Below are positions 37,674 to 46,359 of a DNA stretch of 64,000 bases, in pieces. Source of the DNA: Helicobacter turcicus (lineage in GTDB: Bacteria > Campylobacterota > Campylobacteria > Campylobacterales > Helicobacteraceae); assembly GCF_019711685.1 (NCBI RefSeq), contig NZ_JAIGYQ010000001.1:1-64000 (forward strand), written 5' to 3'. Each line of letters begins with the position of its first letter. Positions within the stretch are counted from its first letter, which is position 1. The position numbers and the translations under genes were made by a program. The notes under the pieces are model-generated. The model did no database searches. It was not told the origin of the DNA and worked only from the letters and a program-made list of their open reading frames with translations.

Positions 37674-40167
37674 ATAAACTCCCTTGTGTTCCTTTTTTGT
37701 CTTTTAAACGCCATTCGCCTGTATCTTTATTAGCAATAGCAATTTGGTCTAAAACTTCTTTGATGAGTGCTTCACTTGGGCTTACGCCATTTTTAAGCAA
37801 GGGGATAATCTCTAAACAAATATCATCAAAATAAGCCTTTTTGTTTTGCCTTTTTGCTCCACGCAAATAGGAGAGCAAAAAATATTTTGTTCTTAGCTCT
37901 AGCGGGATTGCGTGGCTTTTAAATTTCTGCCCCTTTTTGATATGGTATTTTCCGTTTGTCTCATCAAGGTCAAAATTTGAGTTAATCAAAGGTCTTAAAT
38001 CTGTATAATCTTCACCTAACTCGTGCAAAAAGCCAAGCTCTAAGCCTTTAATCGTAATTTCAGCATGAATCTCTTCCATAGTCGCTCCATCATCTCTAGC
38101 AATCAAGGCTTCTGCATGATTTAGCACAAGGGCGGTAATATCACCTCCTAAAGATTCTTTAGCTAGAGTTTTGGGATTTTGCACCTTTTTAAAATAAATA
38201 ATCAGTTGTCCGCTCAATACAAAAGCCTTAAACTGCCTCTTTTTGAAGGTGGTTTGCCCATTTTTCTGCCTTATGGAGCCTACATATTCAAAGCCAATCT
38301 TTTGAGCCTCTTCTACGAGAATCTGCCATAACTGCGGGTCTTGGTGTTGAAACACAAAAGCTAACCAACGATTCCATTTGAGCACGCGATACATTTCTTT
38401 AAGACTTGCTATCATAAGTGCGTGGTATTCTTCGCGACTTTTCTCTAAACTTCCTTTTTCTATGCATTCTTTTTCTTTTAAGGTTAAATCCACAGATAAA
38501 TCAAGCCAAACATTCCACATTGTAGATAAATCTAAATAAGGAATCTTTGCACCATAAGGGGGGTCGGTGTAGATGAAATCTATGCTTAAAGATTCTATTT
38601 CTTTTAAGTTTGTTGCATCGGCTTGAAAAATCTTTTCTCCATTGGTTTTATCAAGGATAGAATCTATTTTTTCTATATCTTCTCTTTGGCTTATCATAGC
38701 ACCGCTAAAGTCTTTAATCACTCTCTTTAAAGGATAAAAATAGCTTTGATAGAAACCATCACTTGGGGCAGATTCTAATTCCCTTTTGCCTTTAAGAACA
38801 CGATTGATTTTACCTCTGAAAGATTCTGCAATATCTACAAAAGTTGGATTTTTGGCAATACGATGGCGATAGTAGCGAAAAATACCACTATCCCCCGCCT
38901 TATTGGTTAAACCTTTATGCTTTGAAATATGGTAGGTGAGATTACACACTGTTAGCATATTATAAAACGCTAACATCAGCGAATACCGCAGATTCCTTTT
39001 ATGGATTCTAGCTTCTTTGCTTCCACTAGGTGTGGTGTGTTTAAAAATGAGTTTGCGCAAAATTGCAAGTTCTGCAAGTTGCCTTTTACTAAAGAGCTGC
39101 AAAACACAATCCACATCGCTTCCCTTTGGTAAAAGCGCATCTTTTGGAATCCAAAGTGTAGAGTCCTGCTCTTTTTGTGTGGCGACTTTGCCAAACTCAC
39201 TATCTAGTGCGTTAGGATAATATTTCGCGCCCTTTAATAGAGCCTTTGCCTCTTTTTCATTTTTGGGCTTAAGATTTGCAAATTCTTTTAAAATCTCCTC
39301 ACTTAAGTCATACAATGCGCTCAAATCCACCTGCACACTTAGAGCCTTTGTCATAAAGATACTTAGAGGGTTTAAATCCGTGTGAATCCCTAAGCGTCCA
39401 TGCATCATCGCTTCTATGGCAGTTACGCCACTACCTCCAAAGGGGTCTAGCACGACATCGCCCTTATCGGTGAAGTTTTTGATATTTTGCGTAACAATAT
39501 CCCAACTCTGACGCGTAAAATACGCCGTGCAGCCAAAATAACGCGCTTTAGCCCGTTTTTGAGGCTTTAAAATCGCCCTAGGTAATTCGCGGCTTAAATA
39601 CCAACTATCAGGCTTTTTGGGCATTTTAGCATCTTGGGTTAGCGTTTGTTTTAAAGATTCTAGCGGGGTGCTTAGGTATTGCTTAAGTAGTGTGAAATGC
39701 TCGTTTTCAAAGTTATGTGCAAAAAGCTCTTCGCAAGAAAAATTTTTAAGCAAGGTTTGTGTGCTTGTTTGAAAAAGCGTAAAGGAAATGCCATTACATA
39801 GCGCGTAAAATGGGGCTTTAATCTCGGGATTAATTGCATAATAAAAGGCTTGACGCTCAGCTTTGCTTTTAGGGTCAATTTTAACCTTAGGGGCTTTTGC
39901 ATCTAGCACACAATGAGGCTTGGAATCTACATAAAGCACATAATCAGGAAATCGCGTTAGGGTGATTTTTTCATTACTTCCTAGAATCGTGGGGCTTGTG
40001 ATTTTTTGACTTAGCGTCATTTCTAGTGCTTTTGGATTCTCTTTATCGCGCAAGTGAAATCCCAGTGCTTTTAGCAATGGAGCAATAAGCAACTCACGCA
40101 CGAAATCTTCTTTAAAATCTGTTATAAAAGATTGATTATTAAATTGTGAAAACTCAAACTCTCCCAC
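37663..40167 (-). CDS. Nuclease-DNA methyltransferase fusion (HsdR_N-like domain plus N6/N4 methylase), putative single-chain restriction-modification enzyme
   Basis: An 834-residue protein. Residues 15-115 resemble the N-terminal nuclease of type I HsdR: FPDYVLY (Asp75), LDAKAPK (Asp89, Lys91), then ERQAFYYAI with the QxxxY signature, together a plausible PD-(D/E)xK site. Residues 210-260 hold methylase motif I, LDPFGGSGVTAIEA, and residues 531-540 hold motif IV, TDPPYGA, separated by an unusually long 280-residue insert. The C-terminal 200 residues are unassigned. No separate HsdM, HsdS or HsdR gene is adjacent, so it may act alone or be methylase only. GTG start with AAGGGG seven bases upstream. 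Type II/IIG-like assignment is inference. Confidence 0.75.
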   Translation of the reverse strand: MGEFEFSQFNNQSFITDFKEDFVRELLIAPLLKALGFHLRDKENPKALEMTLSQKITSPTILGSNEKITLTRFPDYVLYVDSKPHCVLDAKAPKVKIDPKSKAERQAFYYAINPEIKAPFYALCNGISFTLFQTSTQTLLKNFSCEELFAHNFENEHFTLLKQYLSTPLESLKQTLTQDAKMPKKPDSWYLSRELPRAILKPQKRAKARYFGCTAYFTRQSWDIVTQNIKNFTDKGDVVLDPFGGSGVTAIEAMMHGRLGIHTDLNPLSIFMTKALSVQVDLSALYDLSEEILKEFANLKPKNEKEAKALLKGAKYYPNALDSEFGKVATQKEQDSTLWIPKDALLPKGSDVDCVLQLFSKRQLAELAILRKLIFKHTTPSGSKEARIHKRNLRYSLMLAFYNMLTVCNLTYHISKHKGLTNKAGDSGIFRYYRHRIAKNPTFVDIAESFRGKINRVLKGKRELESAPSDGFYQSYFYPLKRVIKDFSGAMISQREDIEKIDSILDKTNGEKIFQADATNLKEIESLSIDFIYTDPPYGAKIPYLDLSTMWNVWLDLSVDLTLKEKECIEKGSLEKSREEYHALMIASLKEMYRVLKWNRWLAFVFQHQDPQLWQILVEEAQKIGFEYVGSIRQKNGQTTFKKRQFKAFVLSGQLIIYFKKVQNPKTLAKESLGGDITALVLNHAEALIARDDGATMEEIHAEITIKGLELGFLHELGEDYTDLRPLINSNFDLDETNGKYHIKKGQKFKSHAIPLELRTKYFLLSYLRGAKRQNKKAYFDDICLEIIPLLKNGVSPSEALIKEVLDQIAIANKDTGEWRLKDKKGTQGSLFDS

Positions 40168-40293
40168 TCTAAATCCCCTTGTTTAATTTTGTAAATCCCC
40201 AACTTATTTCTAAAAGGTTTAACCTAAAGGATTTTAACCTAGTTTTACTTAATTCTAAAATAGGCTTAAAGGTTTTTTTGGATTTTTAAAAAG

Positions 40294-40310
40294 TGGAATA
40301 AGAAATGCTT
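40294..40310 (+). promoter_or_regulatory. Sigma-54 (RpoN) type promoter element
   Basis: TGGAATAAGAAATGCTT has GG, exactly ten bases, GC, with GGAA at -24 and TGCTT at -12, matching Helicobacter/Campylobacter flagellar RpoN promoters. It lies 30 bases before the ATG at 40341. Confidence 0.6.
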
Positions 40311-40340
40311 AACACTTAAAAAACTTTAAAAGGAGTTGTG

Positions 40341-40940
40341 ATGTTATCAACAATAAATCCCTATGGATTGGGGAATATCTACCAAAAGCCACAAGTGGAA
40401 GCTCTACATACAGAATCTAAAACCGCAGAATCTAAAACCGCAGAATCTAAAACCGCAGAATCTCAAATTGCTACACAGACTGCACAAGAAATACAAGAGT
40501 TGCCTAGCCTCTCTCAAAATGCGTTAGAAATCCGTAAATTTAGCGATGGAATTAAAGGCGCAAATGAAATGGTGGGCGCAATGCAGATTGCTGATATTAC
40601 ACTAAATGCGCTAAGTAATCAGATTAAAAGTAGCGGAGAGGACTTAAATGCTCTTGATGCAAGCGCAAAAGCTGCGCAATTTAAAGGAGAAGCACTATTT
40701 GGAAAAGAGCTAACAATTTCTCTAGCAGGGGAGAGTGTCTCTCTATCTTTGCCACTGCCAAGCCAAATTCAAGGGAATTTGAGTGAGAGCTTTGCTAACA
40801 AACACCAAGAAATCAGTGATAAAATGGGGCAAATTAGCGGACTTATTGAAAAGTCAAGTTTGCCTTTTAGCACTCCAAATGGTCAAAATTTTGATTTTGA
40901 AAACTTTGACCCTAGCTCACTAAAAGGAATCTTTAGCTAA
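40341..40940 (+). CDS. Small flagellin-like helical protein, sigma-54 associated, unknown function
   Basis: A 199-residue protein without signal peptide. After a short N-terminus (MLSTINPYGLGNIY) it carries a repeat of Ala-Glu-Ser-Lys-Thr units (about residues 24-42). Residues 65-110 (FSDGIKGANEMVGAMQIADITLNALSNQIKSS...) form an amphipathic helix like the coiled-coil ends of flagellins and hook-associated proteins. The sigma-54-type promoter and AGGAG before the ATG support a flagellar class 2 gene, possibly an export substrate. It converges on metH, with four bases of overlap at the stops. No family is recognised with confidence. Confidence 0.6.
   Translation: MLSTINPYGLGNIYQKPQVEALHTESKTAESKTAESKTAESQIATQTAQEIQELPSLSQNALEIRKFSDGIKGANEMVGAMQIADITLNALSNQIKSSGEDLNALDASAKAAQFKGEALFGKELTISLAGESVSLSLPLPSQIQGNLSESFANKHQEISDKMGQISGLIEKSSLPFSTPNGQNFDFENFDPSSLKGIFS
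40411..40463 (+). repeat. In-frame 15-base tandem repeat
   Basis: CAGAATCTAAAACCG occurs three times perfectly (40411-40455), followed by the partial copy CAGAATCT. The unit length is a multiple of three, so copy-number change would add or remove five residues (AESKT) without breaking the frame. Confidence 0.85.
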
Positions 40941-43900
40941 AGGGCAAAATATTTTGCATCTTTATAAGGCACGATAAGTGCTGAAGTAGTTGCTTCTGGA
41001 GTCATTTGGTAGGTTTGACTTAAAAAGATTCCAAAGGATTCTGGATTTAAGAGCTTGAATAGTCCCTTGCTAAGAGATAAATCAGGACATGCGGGATAGC
41101 CAAAGGAATAACGTTGCCCACATTTAGAATCTAAAGCAAGTTCTTTGCGCACTCTTGCGTGAATGAAGTCTGCTAGAGCTTCTGCTAAGTCCATTCCTAA
41201 AGCATGGGCTAAATAGTATTTATGGTATTCGCCGTTTTTATAAAGCTTCTCTTCATAAGGGGAGAAGTTATGTCCGCTAGAGACTAAATGCAATGCGCAA
41301 ATATCGCCTTTTGGATTGAAGTAATCGCTTAAGCATAAATAGGGTTTTTTACTACTACGTGGAAATAAAAAGGATTCTGTATTGCTAAAATCTACATTTG
41401 CGCTTAGCTCTAAAATTAGTCCGTCTTCTAAATTTTTAGGCACTTTTGTGCGCGTATGAAAATATCCATAAAGCACTATGGGTTTAAAGATTCCTTGTGT
41501 AATAAATTCCTCTTTAAGTGTTTGAAATGTCGGTTCTAGTGTTTTTTCTTTTAGTTCTAAATATTCTTCTTTTTTAAGCTTACTATATCCCCAGCGGTGC
41601 TTAAAAAGCAAATCTTTATCAAGATAATCAAACACAGAATTTAAATCACTCTTGCTAAGCTCTAGAGAAGTTGCTCCAAAAAAGGGTGGAGTGTGCGTGA
41701 TGTAGTTAAACTCTAATGCACATTTAGTGGGTTTTTTTGTGGAATCCTTTTGTAGAGCTTTTTCTAGTTTTTTAGCAAGTCTTGCTTCCTTTTTGGATTC
41801 TTTGTTTTCTACATTTTCATTTTTAGCCTTTTGGCTAGGTAGAGTTAAATCACTAAAATCTCCACTTTGTATAATTTGCATTGCAGCAACACTATCAAAG
41901 GCATCTTTGCAGTAAAAAATGATTCCATCATAATTTGGACGGCAATATTCCTCTACAAAATTGCGATTAAGTGCTGCCCCACCTAACATAATAGGAATCG
42001 TAATCCCGCGCCTTTTTAGCTCTTGCAAGTTTTCTTTCATTACAAGCGTGGATTTAACTAAAAGCCCACTCATACCAATACAATCCACTTTTTGTGTTTC
42101 TAGCACTTCTAAAAACTTTTCTAGCTCTGCTTTGATTCCAATATTGATAACATTAAAACCATTATTTGTTAGGATAATATCTACAAGATTCTTACCAACA
42201 TCATGCACATCTCCTTTTACTGTTCCTATTACGATCGTTGTTTTGTGTGTGCTTTGCTTTTTAGGTAAAAAAGCATTGAGATAATCCACGCTTTTTTTCA
42301 TCACTTCAGCACTCTGCAAAACAAAAGGAAGTTGCATTTCTCCATTGCCAAATCGTTCTCCTACAATTTTCATCGCATCAATTAAAATTTCATTAATAAT
42401 AATTTCAGGATTAATGGAATCCTTAGCGGTGGGTAGGAGATTTTGCATCGCATTTAAATCGCCATTGATAAGGTATTTTTGGATTCTCTCTTGTGTAGAT
42501 AGTGCGCTATCGTCTTCTGTGCTTTGTAAGTGCATTTCTCCCTTAGATTCAAAATGTTTAATAAACGCATAGAGGGCATCGTTAGTTTGTGTTGTGTTAA
42601 AGATTAAATCCTCACATGCTTTAATGTCTGCTTGCTCTAAGTGCGCATAAGGAATAATGTGAGCAACATTGACGATTGCAGAAGTTAAGCCATTTTTAAT
42701 TGCGTGGTGTAAAAAGACAGAATTTAAACAGATTCTACCTTCTTTACTAAGTCCAAAAGAAATGTTTGATAATCCAAGTGTAGTTCCTGCTTTTGGAAAA
42801 ATCTCACTTAAAGTTTTAATGGCATTTAGTGTCTCAATCCCTGCTGTAAAATATTCTGCATCACCGCTACCTATGGTAAAGGTTAGTGGGTCAAAAATAA
42901 TGTCTTCTTCTCTTAATTTATGCACCTTTTTTGCACGTTCCATCATTTTTTTTGCACATGCAATTTTTCTCTCATATGTCTTGCACATTCCTTGCTCATC
43001 AATTGTCAAGCATACAAGGATAGCACCAAATTTTTTAGCTAGACTTGCGACTTTATCAAATTTTTGGATTCCATCTTCTAAGTTTGCCGAGTTAATAATA
43101 GGACGCCCTCCGATATGTTTTAGAGCGATTTCTAATGCATTAACTTGGGTGGAATCTGCCATTAAGGGGAGAGTGATTTTTGTCGCATAAAGTGGGATTA
43201 ATGCTTGCATATCCTTTTCTTCATTGCGCCCTGCAAAGGCTACACTAAGATCTAAGCAATGTGCTCCGCTACGTACTTGTGCATTACCAACACTAAGTGC
43301 GCCTTCATAATCTTCTTGTAGCAACAACTCTCTAAAAGCCTTTGAGCCTGTGGCATTAGAGCGTTCGCCAATTAGCAAAGGTGCTGGATTTTGCTTTAGC
43401 TCTTTGTGTTCAAAGAGTGAAGTAATGCAAGGTGTTACAGCAGTTTTGGGTGGTAGGGGTTTGTGGTGAGCGGTTTTTTGCACAAGTTGTTTGATATGCT
43501 CTGGTGTTGTTCCGCAGCAACCCCCAAGTAGAGAAACTCCTTTGATATCCAAAAAACTTTTTTCAATAGAACTAAACTCTTCTGCATCCATTGGGTAATA
43601 TGTGATTCCTCCCCTATTTTGTGGGAGTCCTGCGTTTGTATGGATAGAGATTGGGAATTTACACACAGCACTTAAATCTAGTAAATGCTTACGCGCTAAA
43701 TCTGGTCCTAAGCCACAATTTATCCCTAAAGATAGAATCTCAAAGGGTTCTAAAATGTAAAAAAGTGTAGTAATATCTGTGCCTATAAGCATTGTTCCTG
43801 TGGTCTCAATAGTAACTGATACCATTATTGGAATCTCTGGAGCAATCTCTTTACAGGCATGCAAGGCGGCTTTAATTTGCAATGGGTCTTGTGCGGTTTC

Positions 43901-44398
43901 TAGTAAAATAATATCTGCTCTTGCTTCCTTGAAACCCTCAACACAAGTGCGATAGCCACTCAACATTGTGTCATAATCAATATGTCCTAAGCTAGGGAGC
44001 TTTGTTCCAGGACCCAAAGAAGCAGCAACAAAGAGCGCGTTTTTTTGATTTTCTAAAGGTTTGTGTGCTTTAATACATTCTTTTGCTAATGTAATTCCAC
44101 ATTTTGCAATTTCCTTGCAACGTTCCTCTAAGCCATATTCTGCTAACACCCAAGGCATAACGCCAAAAGTGTTTGCCTTTAAAATATTTGCGCCAGCTTG
44201 CAAGTAGCTTGTGTGGATTTGTTTAATGATATTAGGAGCAGAAAAATTTAAAATTTCTGAACAACCATCTAGTTTTTCACCTTTTGCATTTTCTCCCCAA
44301 GATTCTATATTGTGCTTTTGAATCTCTGTCCCCATAGCACCATCTAGAATTAGCACTTGTTCTTTTAGTAAGCTTTCAAGTTGATTTTGGGTTACCAT
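40937..44398 (-). CDS. metH: Cobalamin-dependent methionine synthase MetH
   Basis: A 1153-residue four-module enzyme. The homocysteine-binding domain (1-320) keeps its zinc cysteines in GINCGLGPD and LLGGCCGTTPEH (about 294-295). The folate domain (about 340-600) begins with LLIGERSNATGSKAFRELL. The B12 cap and Rossmann modules include GDVHDVGKNLVD, whose histidine (about 731) coordinates cobalt, and the C-terminal reactivation domain contains QRYSFGYPACPDL. It starts directly after the dedA stop codon (TAAATG), so ppi-dedA-metH is one transcript. No cobalamin riboswitch was seen upstream of the operon. Confidence 0.96.
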   Translation of the reverse strand: MVTQNQLESLLKEQVLILDGAMGTEIQKHNIESWGENAKGEKLDGCSEILNFSAPNIIKQIHTSYLQAGANILKANTFGVMPWVLAEYGLEERCKEIAKCGITLAKECIKAHKPLENQKNALFVAASLGPGTKLPSLGHIDYDTMLSGYRTCVEGFKEARADIILLETAQDPLQIKAALHACKEIAPEIPIMVSVTIETTGTMLIGTDITTLFYILEPFEILSLGINCGLGPDLARKHLLDLSAVCKFPISIHTNAGLPQNRGGITYYPMDAEEFSSIEKSFLDIKGVSLLGGCCGTTPEHIKQLVQKTAHHKPLPPKTAVTPCITSLFEHKELKQNPAPLLIGERSNATGSKAFRELLLQEDYEGALSVGNAQVRSGAHCLDLSVAFAGRNEEKDMQALIPLYATKITLPLMADSTQVNALEIALKHIGGRPIINSANLEDGIQKFDKVASLAKKFGAILVCLTIDEQGMCKTYERKIACAKKMMERAKKVHKLREEDIIFDPLTFTIGSGDAEYFTAGIETLNAIKTLSEIFPKAGTTLGLSNISFGLSKEGRICLNSVFLHHAIKNGLTSAIVNVAHIIPYAHLEQADIKACEDLIFNTTQTNDALYAFIKHFESKGEMHLQSTEDDSALSTQERIQKYLINGDLNAMQNLLPTAKDSINPEIIINEILIDAMKIVGERFGNGEMQLPFVLQSAEVMKKSVDYLNAFLPKKQSTHKTTIVIGTVKGDVHDVGKNLVDIILTNNGFNVINIGIKAELEKFLEVLETQKVDCIGMSGLLVKSTLVMKENLQELKRRGITIPIMLGGAALNRNFVEEYCRPNYDGIIFYCKDAFDSVAAMQIIQSGDFSDLTLPSQKAKNENVENKESKKEARLAKKLEKALQKDSTKKPTKCALEFNYITHTPPFFGATSLELSKSDLNSVFDYLDKDLLFKHRWGYSKLKKEEYLELKEKTLEPTFQTLKEEFITQGIFKPIVLYGYFHTRTKVPKNLEDGLILELSANVDFSNTESFLFPRSSKKPYLCLSDYFNPKGDICALHLVSSGHNFSPYEEKLYKNGEYHKYYLAHALGMDLAEALADFIHARVRKELALDSKCGQRYSFGYPACPDLSLSKGLFKLLNPESFGIFLSQTYQMTPEATTSALIVPYKDAKYFAL

Positions 44399-44959
44399 TT
44401 AATTCCTTTTTGTTGCACGACTTAGCCAAAGCCACAAACCACCTAGCAATGCCGCAATAAATAGTGGCGCAAGGAGTGGATATTCACTTAGTGTCTCAAA
44501 AGTTTTAATTAAGATTCCACCCGAGAAATACCCTAAAAGCCCAATGCTGACTCCCCAAACTACTGCGCCAATGGCATTATAGAGATTAAATTTTGCTAAA
44601 GAGTAGGGCGTTAGGGCAATTGCTAGAGGCACAAGTGTTTTTAAGCCATAAATGTATTTTTTAATCACAATAATTATTGATCCGTATTTGCGCATTAGAA
44701 TATGCACTAAGGCAAGTTTGCGCCTATGTTTTGCAAAATAAGGTTGCATCATTGCTTTTTGGTAGCGCGCTATATAAAAAAGCATTAAATCGCCTATAAA
44801 GTTCGCAATCACTGCTACTATAATGCTAAATGTTAAATCCATTTTTCCAGCAAAGCTTAACACGCTTGCGCCAATAAGTGCGACAAACCCTCCACCAAGG
44901 GAGTATAAAAACAAAATAACATAGCCATACTTTGCGATTAAATCAATTGTTTCTTGCAT
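44399..44959 (-). CDS. DedA-family membrane protein
   Basis: A 186-residue protein with four to five hydrophobic segments, from the SNARE-associated/DedA family of undecaprenyl-phosphate and phospholipid translocases. Signatures include the N-terminal GYVILFLYSLGGGFVALIGASVLS, the polar NFIGDLMLFYIARYQ and the amphipathic KYIYGLKTLVPLAIALTPYSL stretch. Somewhat shorter than E. coli DedA (219). It lies seven bases after the cyclophilin gene and abuts metH with no spacer. Confidence 0.85.
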   Translation of the reverse strand: MQETIDLIAKYGYVILFLYSLGGGFVALIGASVLSFAGKMDLTFSIIVAVIANFIGDLMLFYIARYQKAMMQPYFAKHRRKLALVHILMRKYGSIIIVIKKYIYGLKTLVPLAIALTPYSLAKFNLYNAIGAVVWGVSIGLLGYFSGGILIKTFETLSEYPLLAPLFIAALLGGLWLWLSRATKRN

Positions 44960-44966
44960 AGAAATC

Positions 44967-45440
44967 CTAAATGATAATTTTTAGGATTTTGTCGTTTTGT
45001 TTTATGGAATCTAAAACTTTCAAACTCTCTGCATCTTCAATCTGTCCAAATACTGTGTGTTCGCCATCTAAATGTGGTTGTGGTGCAAAGCAGATGAAAA
45101 ACTGGCTACCCCCCGTATTGCGCCCAGCGTGTGCCATAGAAAGTGTTCCTTTTAAGTGTTTATGGGGATTATTTTCTAACTCACAAGCAATTCTATATCC
45201 CGGTCCGCCTCTACCGCTTCCCTCTGGACATCCACCTTGTGCGACAAATCCCGGAATTACGCGGTGAAAAATCAAACCATCATAGAATCCTTTTTGCGCT
45301 AAATGCACAAAATTTGCCACTGTGTTTGGTGCTTCATTTGGAAAAAGCTTGATTTTCATATCACCCTTTTGTGTTTGAATAAGTGCGTATTGGAGTTTTT
45401 CTAGTTCTTCTTTTGCTAAGTTGAATACTTTTAATTCCAT
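44967..45440 (-). CDS. Cyclophilin-type peptidyl-prolyl cis-trans isomerase
   Basis: A 157-residue cytoplasmic cyclophilin. Catalytic and binding residues are visible in [14 protein letters not shown] (the FHR arginine near 60), [19 protein letters not shown] near 116-134, and the GTLSMA segment near 99-104. No signal peptide is present. It catalyses proline isomerisation during protein folding. First gene of the ppi-dedA-metH transcript, divergent from the gene at 45517. Confidence 0.93.
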   Translation of the reverse strand: MELKVFNLAKEELEKLQYALIQTQKGDMKIKLFPNEAPNTVANFVHLAQKGFYDGLIFHRVIPGFVAQGGCPEGSGRGGPGYRIACELENNPHKHLKGTLSMAHAGRNTGGSQFFICFAPQPHLDGEHTVFGQIEDAESLKVLDSIKQNDKILKIII

Positions 45441-45516
45441 ATTTCAAATCCTTTGTGTAAAATTAAGGCATTTATTGTAGTATTTTAAGGTTTAAAGAAT
45501 CCAAAAAAGGACAGCA

Positions 45517-46290
45517 ATGGCAAAAGTAATTTTGGGGATAATTTTTGCGCTTCTTAGTGTGCATGCAAAATATCCAGAGTGGTTACAATATGGTGTGAAA
45601 GTGATTGCAGAATTTGATGCGCCAAACAAGAATGTCCAGCAATATAATGAAGGTTATGGGATTATTATTAACGATGGGCTTGTGCTAACAAGTGCAAGTG
45701 TTGTATATGATGGCAAAAGAGCAAAGGATATTACGCTTTATCATACAGAAGCTTTAGGTGAGCCAATTGCATGCTTATCGCATGCTAGAATTTTAGCCAT
45801 TGATGATAATTTAGATTTAGCAGTGCTTGAGGCAGAAAGATTTACAGATATTTATTGTAATGTCTTACCCGAGCCAAATTTTAGGGAGTTAAGTTTTGAG
45901 AAAAGTTATTTTAATGTCCTTTTACTGCCTCTTGATTTGCCCTTAGATGAGCGCTTAGAGATTTCTTATTTTAAAGAGCATGATTGGTCGCAGTTTTTGC
46001 GGGAAAAAATTGCGTTTAAGGATTTTTTAGAATTACCACAAAAAGATAAAGAAAAGTTGCGCGGAATGCCCATATTTGTAGGAAATGAATTTTTAGGTCT
46101 TAAAATAAAGGAATCCAAAACGGATTCCATAAATTCAAATTCTAAAGATGGTGTAAAACCTGAAATTTTAACGCACAGAGAGATTTTGAGCTTTTTGTGT
46201 AAAATAGAGCGAGAAACTTCTGTGTTAAAGGGCAAAAAAAATCTTAATGCGTTTTGTAATACTCCATTGGATTTACAAAGTGTGCCTTAG
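45517..46290 (+). CDS. Exported trypsin-like fold protein lacking catalytic residues (pseudoprotease)
   Basis: A 257-residue protein with a signal peptide (1-17, ending SVHA). It follows the pattern of DegP/trypsin-like domains: EGYGIIINDGLVLTSASVVYD (45-65) where active enzymes have GSG-I-I--G-ILTN-HVV, and DDNLDLAVLEAE (96-107) holding the usual catalytic aspartate (Asp100). The histidine position is Ser61, and the GNSGGP nucleophile region appears as RGMPIFVGNEFLGL (182-195) without Ser-Gly. The domain is therefore probably non-catalytic. Ribosome site AAAGGA five bases before ATG. It precedes gyrA by 69 bases; the two are functionally unrelated as far as can be seen. Confidence 0.6.
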   Translation: MAKVILGIIFALLSVHAKYPEWLQYGVKVIAEFDAPNKNVQQYNEGYGIIINDGLVLTSASVVYDGKRAKDITLYHTEALGEPIACLSHARILAIDDNLDLAVLEAERFTDIYCNVLPEPNFRELSFEKSYFNVLLLPLDLPLDERLEISYFKEHDWSQFLREKIAFKDFLELPQKDKEKLRGMPIFVGNEFLGLKIKESKTDSINSNSKDGVKPEILTHREILSFLCKIERETSVLKGKKNLNAFCNTPLDLQSVP

Positions 46291-46359
46291 CAAGATTAAA
46301 GTCAATCTAGGGTAGAATCTTTGGGTATAGTTTTATTGAAATAAAAAAAGAGGAAATAA

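Noticed and set aside
44960-45516. Possible cobalamin riboswitch controlling ppi-dedA-metH
   Set aside because: The divergent spacer is under 80 bases and has no B12-box-like sequence; metH lies third in the operon.
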